The notes beneath the pieces were generated by a model. It did not search any database and was not told the DNA's origin. It was given only the letters and a program-made list of their open reading frames with translations. 64,000 nucleotides of DNA from Liquidambar formosana (lineage: Eukaryota; Streptophyta; Magnoliopsida; Saxifragales; Altingiaceae), in NCBI GenBank assembly GCA_039720395.1, contig JBBPBK010000141.1, positions 310,001 through 374,000 of the forward strand, given 5' to 3'. Of the stretch, positions 34,852-45,274 are shown one piece after another. Position 1 is the stretch's first letter. Each line of letters starts with the position of its first letter. Made by a program: the position numbers and the translations under genes.

Positions 34852-36779
34852 GTGGGGTTGTTGGGAGAACCTTCGGGGAAGTTTGATTACTATGTGCTTT
34901 ATTCAGATCCATTACCAAGTGAGCCCATAATTCCTACGGGCTGGGATGATATACCTGAAGAGGTACAGATGGAGGACATTGACATGATTGAATGGGATGA
35001 CCTAATGGGTGACACAAATGAAGTCGATGATATTTGGGCTAGTAATGAAGAAGTAGACCACATGACAAGAGGGGGCCGCCATTTTAAGCCTCCGCACTTG
35101 GAATCCGATAATCCGTTGGGTGAATTAGATAAGCGCCTTGATGTACAAGAAGAAGAAGATGAAGTACTCAGACAATTGAAGAAGACCAATGCTAAAATCA
35201 CCATATGGGGCTTGCTTATGGCCTCTCACAAACACAGACAGACAGTGCTGAAGTTGTTAAACCAGATACAGGTTCCGGTCGATTTGTCTCTTGAGGGATT
35301 GGTGAATCTAGTAAACCCTGCTCTAAAAAATTCCACTATAGTGTTCACAGAGGCTGACTTACCTAAGAGTGGGCCAAGCCACTCCCAAACTTTGCACATA
35401 ACTGTTGACACCATGGGGAAGAGGGTTCCTACAGTTTTGATTGATAATGGTTCTGCGCTGAATGTATGTCCCTTGAGAACTGCAACTGTTTTGGGCTTGG
35501 GGCCCACTGATTTCACTCCATCTGGGCAGACAGTAAGGGCGTATGATAACACTCGTAGAGAAGTAATTGGGGTGACCACTTTACTTCTAATCATGGGACC
35601 CATAGAGTTCAGAGTGGAGTTTCAGGTCTTGGATATACCATCATGTTTTAATCTGTTATTGGGAAGGCCTTGGATTTATCCTGTTGGGGCTGTACCATCA
35701 TCATTGCATCAAAAGGTAAAGTTCCCTCATGAGGGAGCCATTGTCACGCTTCAAGGGGACTATGATTTGAAAATGGCGGGAATACTCGTATGTGAAATAA
35801 AACCAGAATCAGTTGAGATACCCTTGTCTGGGTTTGAGTATGTGCAGTGCATTGAAAAGGAGTTGGAAAAGGAAGAATTGATACCCCTTGACTATTGTCC
35901 CCATGGTAATTTACATGTTGGTGAGATAATGCGGAAAATGAATTTCTTCCCGGGTATGGGCCTAGGGCGTCACCAACAAGGAATTCCCCATTCTATTCAA
36001 AGCCGTGTGGTTTCCTATACTTTTGGGTTAGGATATGAGCCCACTAAGAATGACTATGCAGAAATGACAAGGAGGAATAAGGAGAAGGGAAAAGCTAGAG
36101 CCGAAGGAAGGGTGCCAGATTTTAAGATTTCACCATATAGGCCGACTCTGAATGGCTATTTTATCAAGGAGGGAGATGACTTCCTGTACTGTGGGTTCCC
36201 AGAGCCTATGTTCAATCCAACAACCAAGATCAGAATCCTGGGGTTTGAGATTTTCTTCACCGAGTGGTATCCAATCACCGGTGAAATGGTGGATGATGAA
36301 GCCATCAATGACAGTTATTGGGAGAGGAAAGAAGAAGATTGGGTGGAGCACATGGACTCTGAAACCATGGTCACTTTGTTTCAAGACATGGTCCTTACTA
36401 TGGGGTTTGAATGTGTACAAGAGTTTGAAAAGGAAGAGCCATCACACTATTGCACTTTTTACCCAAGTTCTGATCCAGCTTTGGCAGATAAAGATTTTTG
36501 TGACAAGTACTTTAAAGAGGGGCCGAATCCTCAGAGCTTGACAAGTTGGTACAACTCTATGGGAAAGAAGAAAAAAGACTGGGTAGAGCATGTGGATACC
36601 GAGGCTATGGTCACTATGTTCCAAGATGTGGTTCTTGCTTTGGGGGAGTCAGCAATAGAAGATTGCCAAGACTTGTCAATTCACCATGCAACCATGCTAC
36701 TTCGTAATTGGTACCTAGAAGATGGAGCCATTACAGAGATCCTTGAAGAGGAAGATCATGACCTGCTTGATAGTAGCTT
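34852..36779 (+). CDS. G2 protease and G-patch, pol exon 1 (643 codons open)
   Basis: Longest open frame of the element, in frame with gag and uninterrupted to the intron donor. N-terminal acidic stretch (EVQMEDIDMIEWDDLMG), then the retropepsin domain about residues 190-300: VPTVLIDNGSALNVCPL (catalytic D in a DNGS variant of D-T/S-G), LGLGPTDFTPSGQTVRAYD, and FQVLDIPSCFNLLLGRPW with the closing flap/strand. After it, about residues 358-385, GEIMRKMNFFPGMGLGRHQQ is a G-patch, an RNA-binding glycine motif also seen after protease in some retroviruses. The C-terminal 230 residues contain two related acidic blocks (DWVEHMDSETMVTLFQDMVL and DWVEHVDTEAMVTMFQDVVL) about 80 residues apart, an internal duplication of unknown role. 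The first codon after the TGA at 34849 is GTG, so it depends on translation from gag. Confidence 0.85.
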
Positions 36780-36965
36780 GTAGGTTCCTTAGTTAGAGTC
36801 TTTCCTGCTTTCAATAAAGTGTGTCCACCTATCCCACTTTGTGGAATTAGGAGTCATCTCATAGTTATGGCACCAAGTTTGGTTTCCTTTTTTGCCTTCA
36901 AGTTTATGTCTTTTTGCTAGTTCCTTTAATGAAGTGTGTTTCTTTTATACATTGTTTGCTTGCAG
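36780..36965 (+). other. G2 pol intron (186 bp)
   Basis: Donor GTAGGTTCC at 36780, acceptor TTGCTTGCAG ending 36965, with a T-rich tract before it. Unspliced, the protease frame stops at the TAG 36781-36783. Removing 36780-36965 joins codon bases 36778-36779 to 36966 and opens straight into GMDIDPRN at the head of RT. Ogre elements are known for an intron between protease and RT; G1 keeps the same one. Confidence 0.78.
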
Positions 36966-38500
36966 TGTTTCCTTTCTCTCTTCTATGGATATTTATGGCA
37001 TGGATATAGATCCTAGGAATGACGTCCCCCCGGAGCTCGTTGAGCGAAGGAAAAGGGGTGTCACCGAACCTAACATGGATGAATTGGAATCAATCAATTT
37101 AGGGACAAATGAATTGCCAAAGATAATTAAAATTGGGATAACCCTCTCACCACTTGAAAAAGAAAAGCTGATAGCCCTCTTAAAGGCCAACATAACAGCC
37201 TTTGCATGGTCTTATGAAGACATGCCCGACATAGATCCTGACATTGTGTAGCATTTCATCCCCACTAATCCCCTTGAAAAGCCGGTAAAGCAAAAATTGA
37301 GAAGGTTAAAACCTGAATGGGCATTGAAGGTAAAAGAAGAAGTAACCAAGCAATTCGACGCGGGGTTCCTGCAGGTTGTGGAGTATCCAGAATGGTTATC
37401 CAATATAGTGCCTGTGCCTAAAAAGGATGGAAAAGTAAGGATGTGTGTGGATTTTTGAGATCTTAATGCAACAAGCCCTAAGGATGATTTTCCTTTGCCC
37501 CACATTGATGTGTTAGTAGATAGTACTGTAGTACATGCGCTTCTTTGTTTTATGGATGGATTTTCTGGATACAATCAGATAAAGATGGCACCGCAAGATA
37601 TGGAGAAAACAGCCTTTATCACACAGTGGGGAACATATTGCTACAAAGTGATGCCGTTCAGTTTGAGAAATGCTGGGGCTACCTATCAGAGAGCTGCTAC
37701 AACATTGTTGCATGACATGATCCATAAGGAGGTGGAAGTGTATGTGGACGACATGATCGTGAAGTCCGTGGACCAAGAAGGACACTTCATGGTGCTGGAA
37801 AAGTTCCTAGAGCGGGCAAAGAAGTATAACCTGCGATTGAATCCTCAGAAATGCGCCTTTGGTGTCACTGTGGGCAAGTTATTAGGATTCATGATTACTC
37901 AGAGGGGAATCGAGGTTGATCTAGGGAAAATCAAGGCCATTGTAGAGATGGAGCCGCCTAGCACAGAAAAGCAGATTCGAGGGTTTTTAGGGAGAATTCA
38001 GTATATAAGCAGGTTCATTGCTAACTTAACCATGGTGTGCGAGCCGATTTTCAAGTTGCTTAAGAAAGGTGTGCCGAAGGTATGGAATGAACAATGACAA
38101 GAAGCTTTTGAGACTATTAAAAGGTATTTGAGTAATCCACCAATTCTAGTTCCTCCGCGACAAGGTGAGCCGTTATTGTTATACTTGACGGTTACTGAAA
38201 CCGCGACGGGAGCTATGCTAGCTCAGTACCTTGAGGGGTCGAAAAAGGAGAATGCCATTTATTACCTAAGCAAGAAGATGACAGATTATAAGGTAAAGTA
38301 CAATGCCATAGAGAAGGCTTGTGTGTGGCTTTGGTGTGGGCAACTCAGAAACTCCGTCACTACATGATGTCGTATAAGGTTTTCTTGATAAGTCGTATGG
38401 ATCCACTGAAGTATTTGATAGAAAGGCCGGTTTTATCCTATAGAACTACTCGTTGGTCGATTCTTTTCAACGAATTCGACATAAAGTATGTAACGTAGAA
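36966..38500 (+). pseudogene. G2 reverse transcriptase and RNase H, pol exon 2, disabled
   Basis: Motifs in order: DELESINLGTNELPKIIKIG, RRLKPEWALKVKEEV, NIVPVPKKDGKVRMCVDF, LPHIDVLVDS, FMDGFSGYNQIKMAP (catalytic D), GTYCYKVMPFSLRNAGATYQ, VEVYVDDMIVKS with the YVDD pair at 37741-37752, LRLNPQKCAFGV, LGFMITQRGIEVD, IRGFLGRIQYISRF. The first RNase H follows: LLYLTVTETATGAMLAQY and YYLSKKMTDYKVKYNAIEKA. In-frame stops: 37249 (TAG), 37456 (TGA), 38095 (TGA) and 38496 (TAG). A one-base frameshift lies near 38323. It copied the RNA genome into DNA in ancestors; this copy cannot. Confidence 0.92.
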
Positions 38501-38900
38501 GTCAGTGAAAGGAAGTATCATTGCACATTATTTGGCTAGCTGTCCTGTGGCGTCATCAGAACAATTCAATGATCAATTCCTCGATGAGGATGTCCTGGAG
38601 ATTGGAAAGAAGATCTGGAAGGTATACTTCGATGGAGCTGCGAATAAGAGAGGGTATGGGATAGGAGTTCTACTGGTCTCACCTGAAGAAGCGTTCACAC
38701 CCTTGGCGGTTAAGTTAGGGTTTGAAGCAACTAATAACATTGCTGAGTATGAAGCCTGCATCCTTGCGTTGGAAGCTGCACTAGAATTGGGGATTAAAGA
38801 GTTAGAAGTTTTTGGAGATTCAGCATTGATTATCTGCTAGATAAAGGGAGAGTGGAAGACTCGTGATGAAAAGTTGCTGCCGTATCATGCTTACTTAGAA
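38501..38900 (+). pseudogene. G2 second (archaeal-type) RNase H
   Basis: WKVYFDGAANKRGYGIGVLL (first catalytic D), then NNIAEYEACILALEAALELG (catalytic E) and ELEVFGDSALIIC (catalytic D). One TAG at 38838-38840 breaks it. A second RNase H between the classical one and integrase is the hallmark of the Tat lineage of Ty3/gypsy. Confidence 0.9.
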
Positions 38901-40339
38901 GCCTTGACTAAGGAATTTGTGGAAATAGAGTTTAATTACTTGTCAAGAAATAAGAATCAGTTCGCCGATGCTTTGGCAACTCTAGCTTCTATGGTGGAAA
39001 TCCCGGATGGTGGGAATGTAAAACCATTGGTGATAGAATGTAGAGAAAAACCTGTGTACTGCTGCTCTATTCGAGAAGGAGAGGTGAAGGATGGCCATCC
39101 TTGGTACCATGACATCATGAAATTCATTGAGGAAAGGGAATATCCGGAAGGAGCATCTCGTGTTGACAGGAGAACACTAAGGAGGCTGGCAAGTCACTAT
39201 GTTTTGTGCGGAGGAAAGCTATATCGGAGGTCCTTTGATGGGGTCCATCTGTTGTGTGTCGCCGAGGAGGAAGCCGAACATCTTGTTAGTGAAATCCATG
39301 AAGGAGTTGGAGCACCGCACATGAATGGTTATATGCTAGCCAAGAAAATCATGAGGTTGGGTTATTATTTGTCTACAATGGAGAGAGATTGCTATGCACA
39401 TGTCAAGAAGTGTCACAAGTGTCAGGTCTTTGCTAATGGACAACACTTGCCTTCCATGCCTTTGACAAGCATGTCGTCGCCATGGCCTTTTGCAGTGTGG
39501 GGAATAGATATAATTGGGTAGATTAAGCCGAAAGCCTCCAATGGGCATGAATACATCTTGGTAGCTATTGATTACTTCACTAAGTGGGTAGAAGCAGCAT
39601 CTTTCAAGACCCTGAATGCCAAGAAAGTAGCATACAACTCAACATCATTTATAGATATGGGGTACCCCATGAGATTATTTCAGACAATGGTCAGCATTTT
39701 CAGAAAGAAACCAAGGAGCTTTTGCAGAAATACAACATAGTGCACCATCTATCCTCCCCTTATCGCCCGCAGACTAATGGAGCAGTGGAGGCCGCCAACA
39801 AGAATGTTAAGAAGATACTACAGAAAACAGCTAACACTTACACTGATTGGCATGAGAAGTTACCCTTAGCCTTGTGGGGCTATAGAACATCCGTAAGATC
39901 GTCAACAGGGGCTACCCCTTATTCTTTGGTGTATGGGATGGAGGCTGTTTTGCCTATTGAGTTGGAGGTACCGTCATTATGGGTTGCCATGTAGAGTCAA
40001 ATAGCAGAAGCAGATTAGGTTAAGAACCGTTATGATGAGCTGGCATTGCTTGATGAAAGGCGATTGAGGGCTTTGTATCATGTGCAGGGATATCAACGAA
40101 GGGTTGCGAGAGCATTCAACAAGCATGTCAAAGACCGAGGTTTGAAGACAGGGGATTTGGTGTTGAAAGAAATCAGAGCTCCAATTTTTGATCCACGAGG
40201 GAAGTTCAAGCCAAGTCGGGGTGGCCCGTATGTCACTAAAGAGATATTACCAGCAGAGGCTGTTCGCCTCATGGATTTGGATGGGATTAAGTTCGCTCAC
40301 CCTACCAACTTGGATCAATTGAAGAAGTATTATGTGTAA
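38901..40339 (+). pseudogene. G2 integrase, disabled
   Basis: Linker LRRLASHYVLCGGKLYRRSF, then the HHCC zinc finger: H at HEGVGAPH and CxxC at KKCHKCQ (39405-39425). Core: first D in VWGIDIIG (39500-39518), second D in SDNGQHF (about 39680), and catalytic E in SPYRPQTNGAVEAAN (about 39760). C-terminal part: YRTSVRSSTGATPYSLVYGM and the chromatin-facing end GPYVTKEILPAEAVRLMDLD, ending at the TAA 40337-40339. Stops at 39519, 39992 and 40016, plus a frameshift near 39645. Confidence 0.9.
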
Positions 40340-40696
40340 GGCCTGCTAGGTTGAAAACCCATAAGGGCGGTCTAGGCAAAAGTTAAGGCATTTGAACTAC
40401 GAGGGCCTGATTCCCCATTCCTAAGAAAAAGAAAAAAGAAAAAAAAAGAAAAAAAAAAGAAAAGAAATAAAGAGAAGAAAAAAAAAAGAAAAGAAAAAGA
40501 AAAAAGAAAAAAGGATGGGGATACGTAGGCAACCCATAAAGTTACCTTGGGTGCGGTCTGAACAACACCACAACAACAAATCTCAAAATTGAATTATTAT
40601 TGGCAATTCATTTAGAACTAATTGATTGACATAGCAATTTATTGGTGTTAGATAAAGAACTATTGACATGCCATAGATATCCTATTTCTAAAGTCT
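40340..40696 (+). other. G2 post-integrase A-rich tract
   Basis: After the stop the sequence 'ctacgagggcctgattcccc' is shared with G4 (61992). It leads into an almost pure A/G run at 40425-40513, then 'gatacgtaggcaacc'. No gene. It separates the converging ends of pol (+) and P2 (-) and may be an internal polypurine tract or part of a 3' end signal. Confidence 0.65.
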
Positions 40697-41983
40697 TCAA
40701 GTCCTTTTGATTTTCTTCATAGTCTCTTGGTTTGCTTTCTTCTCTTTTCTTTCGAGTCTTCGCTTCTTTCGTAAGTCATGAGCATGTGCTGCTTCCACTG
40801 CTTCCAGAATATCTTCCCTACAAAATCCAAGTCTTGTGCCCTTGATAAGGTCATAAATCCTTTCCCTACGTAGGGTTTCTCTTTCACCCAAGCTAGTCTT
40901 CAACCATGTCTTGTATTCAGGGCTCATGACATAAGGCCCATCAGTGTTTTCAACTCGAGTCAGTTTCAGCTGGTCAGTCCATCTAGTCTTGGCCCACTTA
41001 ACCATTGTGGGGCCCACAGGTTCAACAGAATAATCAAATACCATAGAAGTAGGTATGGTTTGCATGGCACCCATCTGGCGAAGGATTCTTGAAGTCCAAT
41101 AGAATGAAGTTGATCTCAACCCTATGAGTTTGACCATAGCACACCCAGAAGTTCGGAGAAGAATTTGTTCCTTGCATCCCCATATGAAGACAAACCACTT
41201 GATGTTTCGCCATGAGAGAGTTTGGAAATAGCCTAACCATTCCCTCAAAGAAAATTGACCAGGGAGTTCAACTCGACGGCAACAATAATGTTGGGGTTTG
41301 TATGGGTTAATGGTGGCAGGAGATAAGAAGTTAAGCCTTTCAAGAAGCCACATTTGCAGTAGAATGGGGCTCCCTCCTAATGGGGCTTGTGGGTTATCAT
41401 GACCTTTGTCTAAGCTATTGAGGGTTTCAGCTAACACCATGGGAATCAGGTTGTGATGCTCGAGAAGAAAGGGAATCAGTTCACATATTTGAATAGGGAC
41501 ATAGAGAGTCCCCGAGGAGATAAGGAAGCGACCAACCAAGCAAAAAGCAAGAGTGCGTTGAGTATTAAGGTTGAAATTCAGGGTACCTTTGCTATCATGA
41601 GCCAAGAAGGAAGTTGCTATTTCCATAAGATTCACCATGTGATCCTTCAAAAATATGGAGGCTTCTTGTTGAGAAATCCCAAGGAAGTTGGAAAAGGAAA
41701 TCAGGTAACTTGAGCGTGGAGTAGAGAGGATGAAAGGCCCTACAGGTAAAACTCCATACAAAGCACAAAATTCCTCCATTGTTGGGCATAGTTCTTCGTA
41801 GTTGAAACGGAATACATGAAGTTGGGGATCCCAAAAGTATGTAGCAGCAGTAAGAAGAGTGGTTTCAAGCTTCACATGCATCAAAGAGAACAATGGATCC
41901 AAGCAGTAGCGCTTAAACTCCTTCTTTGCCTCCGCACTCATAACTTTCAGAAAATCACTTAAGAGCTTGTCTAGGGCTTCCAT
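40697..41983 (-). CDS. P2: antisense PMD/DUF7745-like protein, 428 aa, intact
   Basis: Single uninterrupted frame antisense to gag-pol. The ATG at 41983-41981 is chosen because a TATA box lies about 50 bp upstream. N-terminus: helical acidic/basic stretch (MEALDKLLSDFLKVMSAEAK). The core resembles the plant mobile domain group, in particular the DUF7745-type proteins: FRFNYEELCPTMEEFCALYG, then a 'PRS..I...' stretch, GTLNFNLNTQRTLAFCLVGR, LGGSPILLQMWLLERLNFLS, and SLREWLGYFQTLSWRNIKWF. The C-terminus is strongly basic (KKRRLERKEKKANQETMKKI), suitable for nucleic-acid binding or nuclear entry. No transposase triad is visible. Extra antisense ORFs downstream of integrase are known from the Tat lineage. 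Function unknown. Its integrity contrasts with eight stops in pol. Confidence 0.72.
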   Translation of the reverse strand: MEALDKLLSDFLKVMSAEAKKEFKRYCLDPLFSLMHVKLETTLLTAATYFWDPQLHVFRFNYEELCPTMEEFCALYGVLPVGPFILSTPRSSYLISFSNFLGISQQEASIFLKDHMVNLMEIATSFLAHDSKGTLNFNLNTQRTLAFCLVGRFLISSGTLYVPIQICELIPFLLEHHNLIPMVLAETLNSLDKGHDNPQAPLGGSPILLQMWLLERLNFLSPATINPYKPQHYCCRRVELPGQFSLREWLGYFQTLSWRNIKWFVFIWGCKEQILLRTSGCAMVKLIGLRSTSFYWTSRILRQMGAMQTIPTSMVFDYSVEPVGPTMVKWAKTRWTDQLKLTRVENTDGPYVMSPEYKTWLKTSLGERETLRRERIYDLIKGTRLGFCREDILEAVEAAHAHDLRKKRRLERKEKKANQETMKKIKRT

Positions 41984-42031
41984 AACTTGCTCTCAATGAA
42001 TGTAAGTAGGGTTTGAGACCCCTTGGATGTG

Positions 42032-42039
42032 CTTTTATA
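42032..42039 (-). promoter_or_regulatory. TATA box of P2
   Basis: Minus strand TATAAAAG within ctataaaagcac, about 50 bp before the P2 ATG. A start about 30 bp on leaves a 5' leader of roughly 20-25 nt. It lies just downstream (in P2 direction) of the palindrome 42126-42270. Confidence 0.68.
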
Positions 42040-42125
42040 GGAAAAAATTCGGAAATCCGTGTTTTGGAAGGTGAAATTCCGTCAAAATAGGAAGTTTCCT
42101 AAAAACAGGCGAAACACCGCTTCGG

Positions 42126-42270
42126 GCTCGGGTGACCACCCAGGCCTGGGCGGCTAGCCGCCTGGGCCCAGGCGGCTAGCCACCCAGCCCTGGGTGGTCA
42201 CCCAAGGCCGCCGCTTTATTTCGCCGGCCCAGGCGGCTAGCCACCCAGCCCTGGGTGGTCACCCAAGGCC
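42126..42270. repeat. GC-rich palindromic repeat upstream of P2
   Basis: Same arms as the LTR palindrome (ctcgggtgaccacccagg...). Core gcggctagccgcctgggccc. A ~63-bp block (ggcccaggcggctagccacc...) is then repeated in tandem. It lies about 90 bp upstream of the P2 TATA box, comparable to its place in the LTR promoters. The 42271-42519 remainder holds no gene. Confidence 0.82.
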
Positions 42271-42519
42271 GTCGCTTTATTTCGCCCATTTTTGCCTTGT
42301 TATGCCTTCGTTTGGCCCTTTTGTGATGTTTTGACTCTTTTGTGCTTGATTTAAGCCCATTTTTCACACAATACAAGATCATATCATTACAATAAAGTTC
42401 AACATAGATTCATCAAGTATCCATAATAGGAGTTCAAGTTTGGGAATTGAAATTCCTAATTAGTACATGACAAGAAGATAGTAAGATTCTAAACATTCCT
42501 AACAAGAGGTGAGTGAAAC

Positions 42520-45243
42520 TCAATGATTTCTCGTGGGCCTTCTCTTTCGACTTGGCCTAGCTCCATCATGCCCTGAACGAGGTGCTCTAGGAGGGGGCAT
42601 ATCCTGTGGTGGATGAGATGATGATGCCTGTTGCAAAGAAAGATAATGAGTTAGAAGGGTAATGGTGCCAATCTTAGTTGAAAGGTGATAAAGATGATCA
42701 CTTACTTGGGGATTCTAGCGTGCTTCCAGAACTGAGTTCTCTAAACTCATTCGCACAAGATCCCTCCTCAACCCTTCATTGAGTTCGATGCTGTCACGCC
42801 CCAAAAATAGCTTTGCTTAAGCCTAGTGAGATAGTGACAGCTCAAAACCTTATCCATTCATCTTCCAAGTGACACCTTGTTGACAAATATTACATCACGT
42901 AAATATTAATTTCATTATTACCTCATATACTAAATTATAATTATTACAATGCATCATTGTTTGATATTACATCACATATAGCAACTTATCAAAACTAAAC
43001 AACTATCGAATCAAGAAAATATGCTCCTCTATTCATTCCTTCTCAACAGCTCACAATTTCCCAAATCCTGAAAAATAATTTTTAATAAAGGAGTGAGCAA
43101 ACCACGGCTCAGTGAGATAATTCATCCATGAATGTTTAACATTAGTATACAACAGCTCATCGTACATTTAACAGCATCTCTGTAACATCTCATACTACAA
43201 TGATGTTAATAGCATTTCTCAAAATTTATACCACTCAAGCATATAAAATTTGTATACAACAACTCATCTTACATGTAATAACATCCATGCTTAACATTAG
43301 TATACAACAACTCATCTTACATGTAACAGCATCTTTGTAACATCTCATACTATAATGATGTTAATAGCACTTCTCAAAAGTTATACCACTCAAGCATATA
43401 AAATTTGCACGTACCTGTGCCTCTGTTGCCTGCTGCAACCTGCAAAAATAATCATAGCATACCTATCTGCTCATACAGGATATACTATCTACGACCACAG
43501 CACACACCTCTCATCATGTGTGTATGCTACTCCACTGGCCTCTTGCCCTAAAAAATGGAGTAGCATATTAGTGCACTAACTGCAGGGCTTTCTCAACCCG
43601 GTCGTCTCATCTCAACATCTCAACATTTCAATCTCAGTTACAAGTATAAGCAACCTCACATAAACATGTCACAAAATAGATTTATACAGACTTGTTTCTC
43701 ATCTCAACATCTTAATCTCAATCACAAGTATAAGCATTCAACTTCACATAAATAGATCACTGAATAACTTAATACATGTTTGTACACGCATTAATAATCA
43801 TATCGCTCAACATATGGATGCTAATATCATGCACGTACACTAATTAATCTCAATAATATTTCAATATTCAATTATGAATATGAATTATTATTCATATTAT
43901 GCTCTACCACCATTAACAATCTTAATCAAACTACTCAACATAAATCTTAATGACAAATATTCAATTTGGGATAATTTGAAATTTTCATAAACTTAGAGGC
44001 TATATTGCAAATACAAGAATTATGAGGACTATGATGACATCATAGAAATGTTAATAAAAGTCCCTAAAGTGTTTTACTTCTCACCAATATCTCATAGATT
44101 CAAACAGAACTTAATTTGAAATCCATTTGAGCTATTTTTAGTACGTAGGGGTATAATGGTCATTTTACAAGTGAATAAAATAATGCTCAAAATAAAAATA
44201 TTCATTTTGCCTCACAATATCCTCATATAGATTTTGTTGATATGAATTCAATGTTTCAAATGGTAACTTAACCGGAATTTAATACACTTTGTTTAAGGTA
44301 GTCAAAGTTTGAAAACAAACTACATAAAAGGTTTATAATATCCTAATTCTTGAAACCCATGTTATCACAATCAAATGGTTACAAAATTGTAAATATAGGT
44401 TTCTAGTATTTTTATATGATTTTTAAAAATATTTTTAGCTCCTAAGGAGGGCCCCACATGGCCAATTGCACTAAGGTCCACGTGGCCTATGGTACACCCT
44501 GCCACACCTAACCAACCTGCACATCTTCTTCCCCGTGCAACTACAAAACCAGCTGCTGTCTGAAATTTTTCCCACATTTAATCAAAATTTGAAAATTCAT
44601 AACTAATTCATTTCTCAACCGTTTTTGATGATTCAAAAGCCCATTTTGCTTAGTTTTTCATGTAGAATCTTATACAAATATCAGAAAAAAAAAACAAGTT
44701 ACGAATTTATACAGATTTTCATATCCGTGTTTCGGGTTGTCCAATTTATTTCTCACAACCTACAAGGTATTAAAGCCTAAAATTTATACAGAAACTTCTC
44801 TATAGTATCATTAAACTATGGTAAAAATTTCATAGAGTTTCATTTAATGTGTATGGAGAAACAATCAAACAAAGGATGAGGGAAGCCATTAATGCTTCTT
44901 TGAAGCTCCAAAAATTATCCAAACATCAACCAATTCTCATGAAACTTTTAGAACCTATCCCATATCATTCACAGATGAAAAATCTCACCTCAGGTTTGTA
45001 GAAAAATGTTTTGAAACTTCTTGGTTTGAGCTCCCTTCTTTCTCCTTCTTTCTTTCTCTCTATTTCTCTCTTTTGTTACACTCTCTTAGCAGCCCAAAAT
45101 AGCACAAAAATGAGCTGAAAATTAGCCCTTTTATACCCCCTCAAGTCAAAGGAAGTCTCTCCTCATTAATATATGAAGATTCTTCTCTATCCCTTTGTCC
45201 CCAAGCAATCTATTTTCTTTTTCTCCAAGCAAACATGGCTGAT

Positions 45244-45274
<31 letters not shown>

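Noticed and set aside
35226..35603. Antisense frame of 125 codons over the G2 protease
   Set aside because: Shadow of the conserved protease reading; no family resemblance and no start context. The same holds for antisense frames over G2 gag (33422-33934) and the integrase.
40425..40513. A-rich run as the tail of a retroposed gene
   Set aside because: No target duplication and no gene body attached. G4 has an equivalent run at the same place, so it belongs to the element.
42126..42270. Palindromes as MITE or DNA-transposon ends
   Set aside because: No target duplication around any copy. The motif keeps a fixed place before TATA boxes inside LTRs, so it is part of those sequences.
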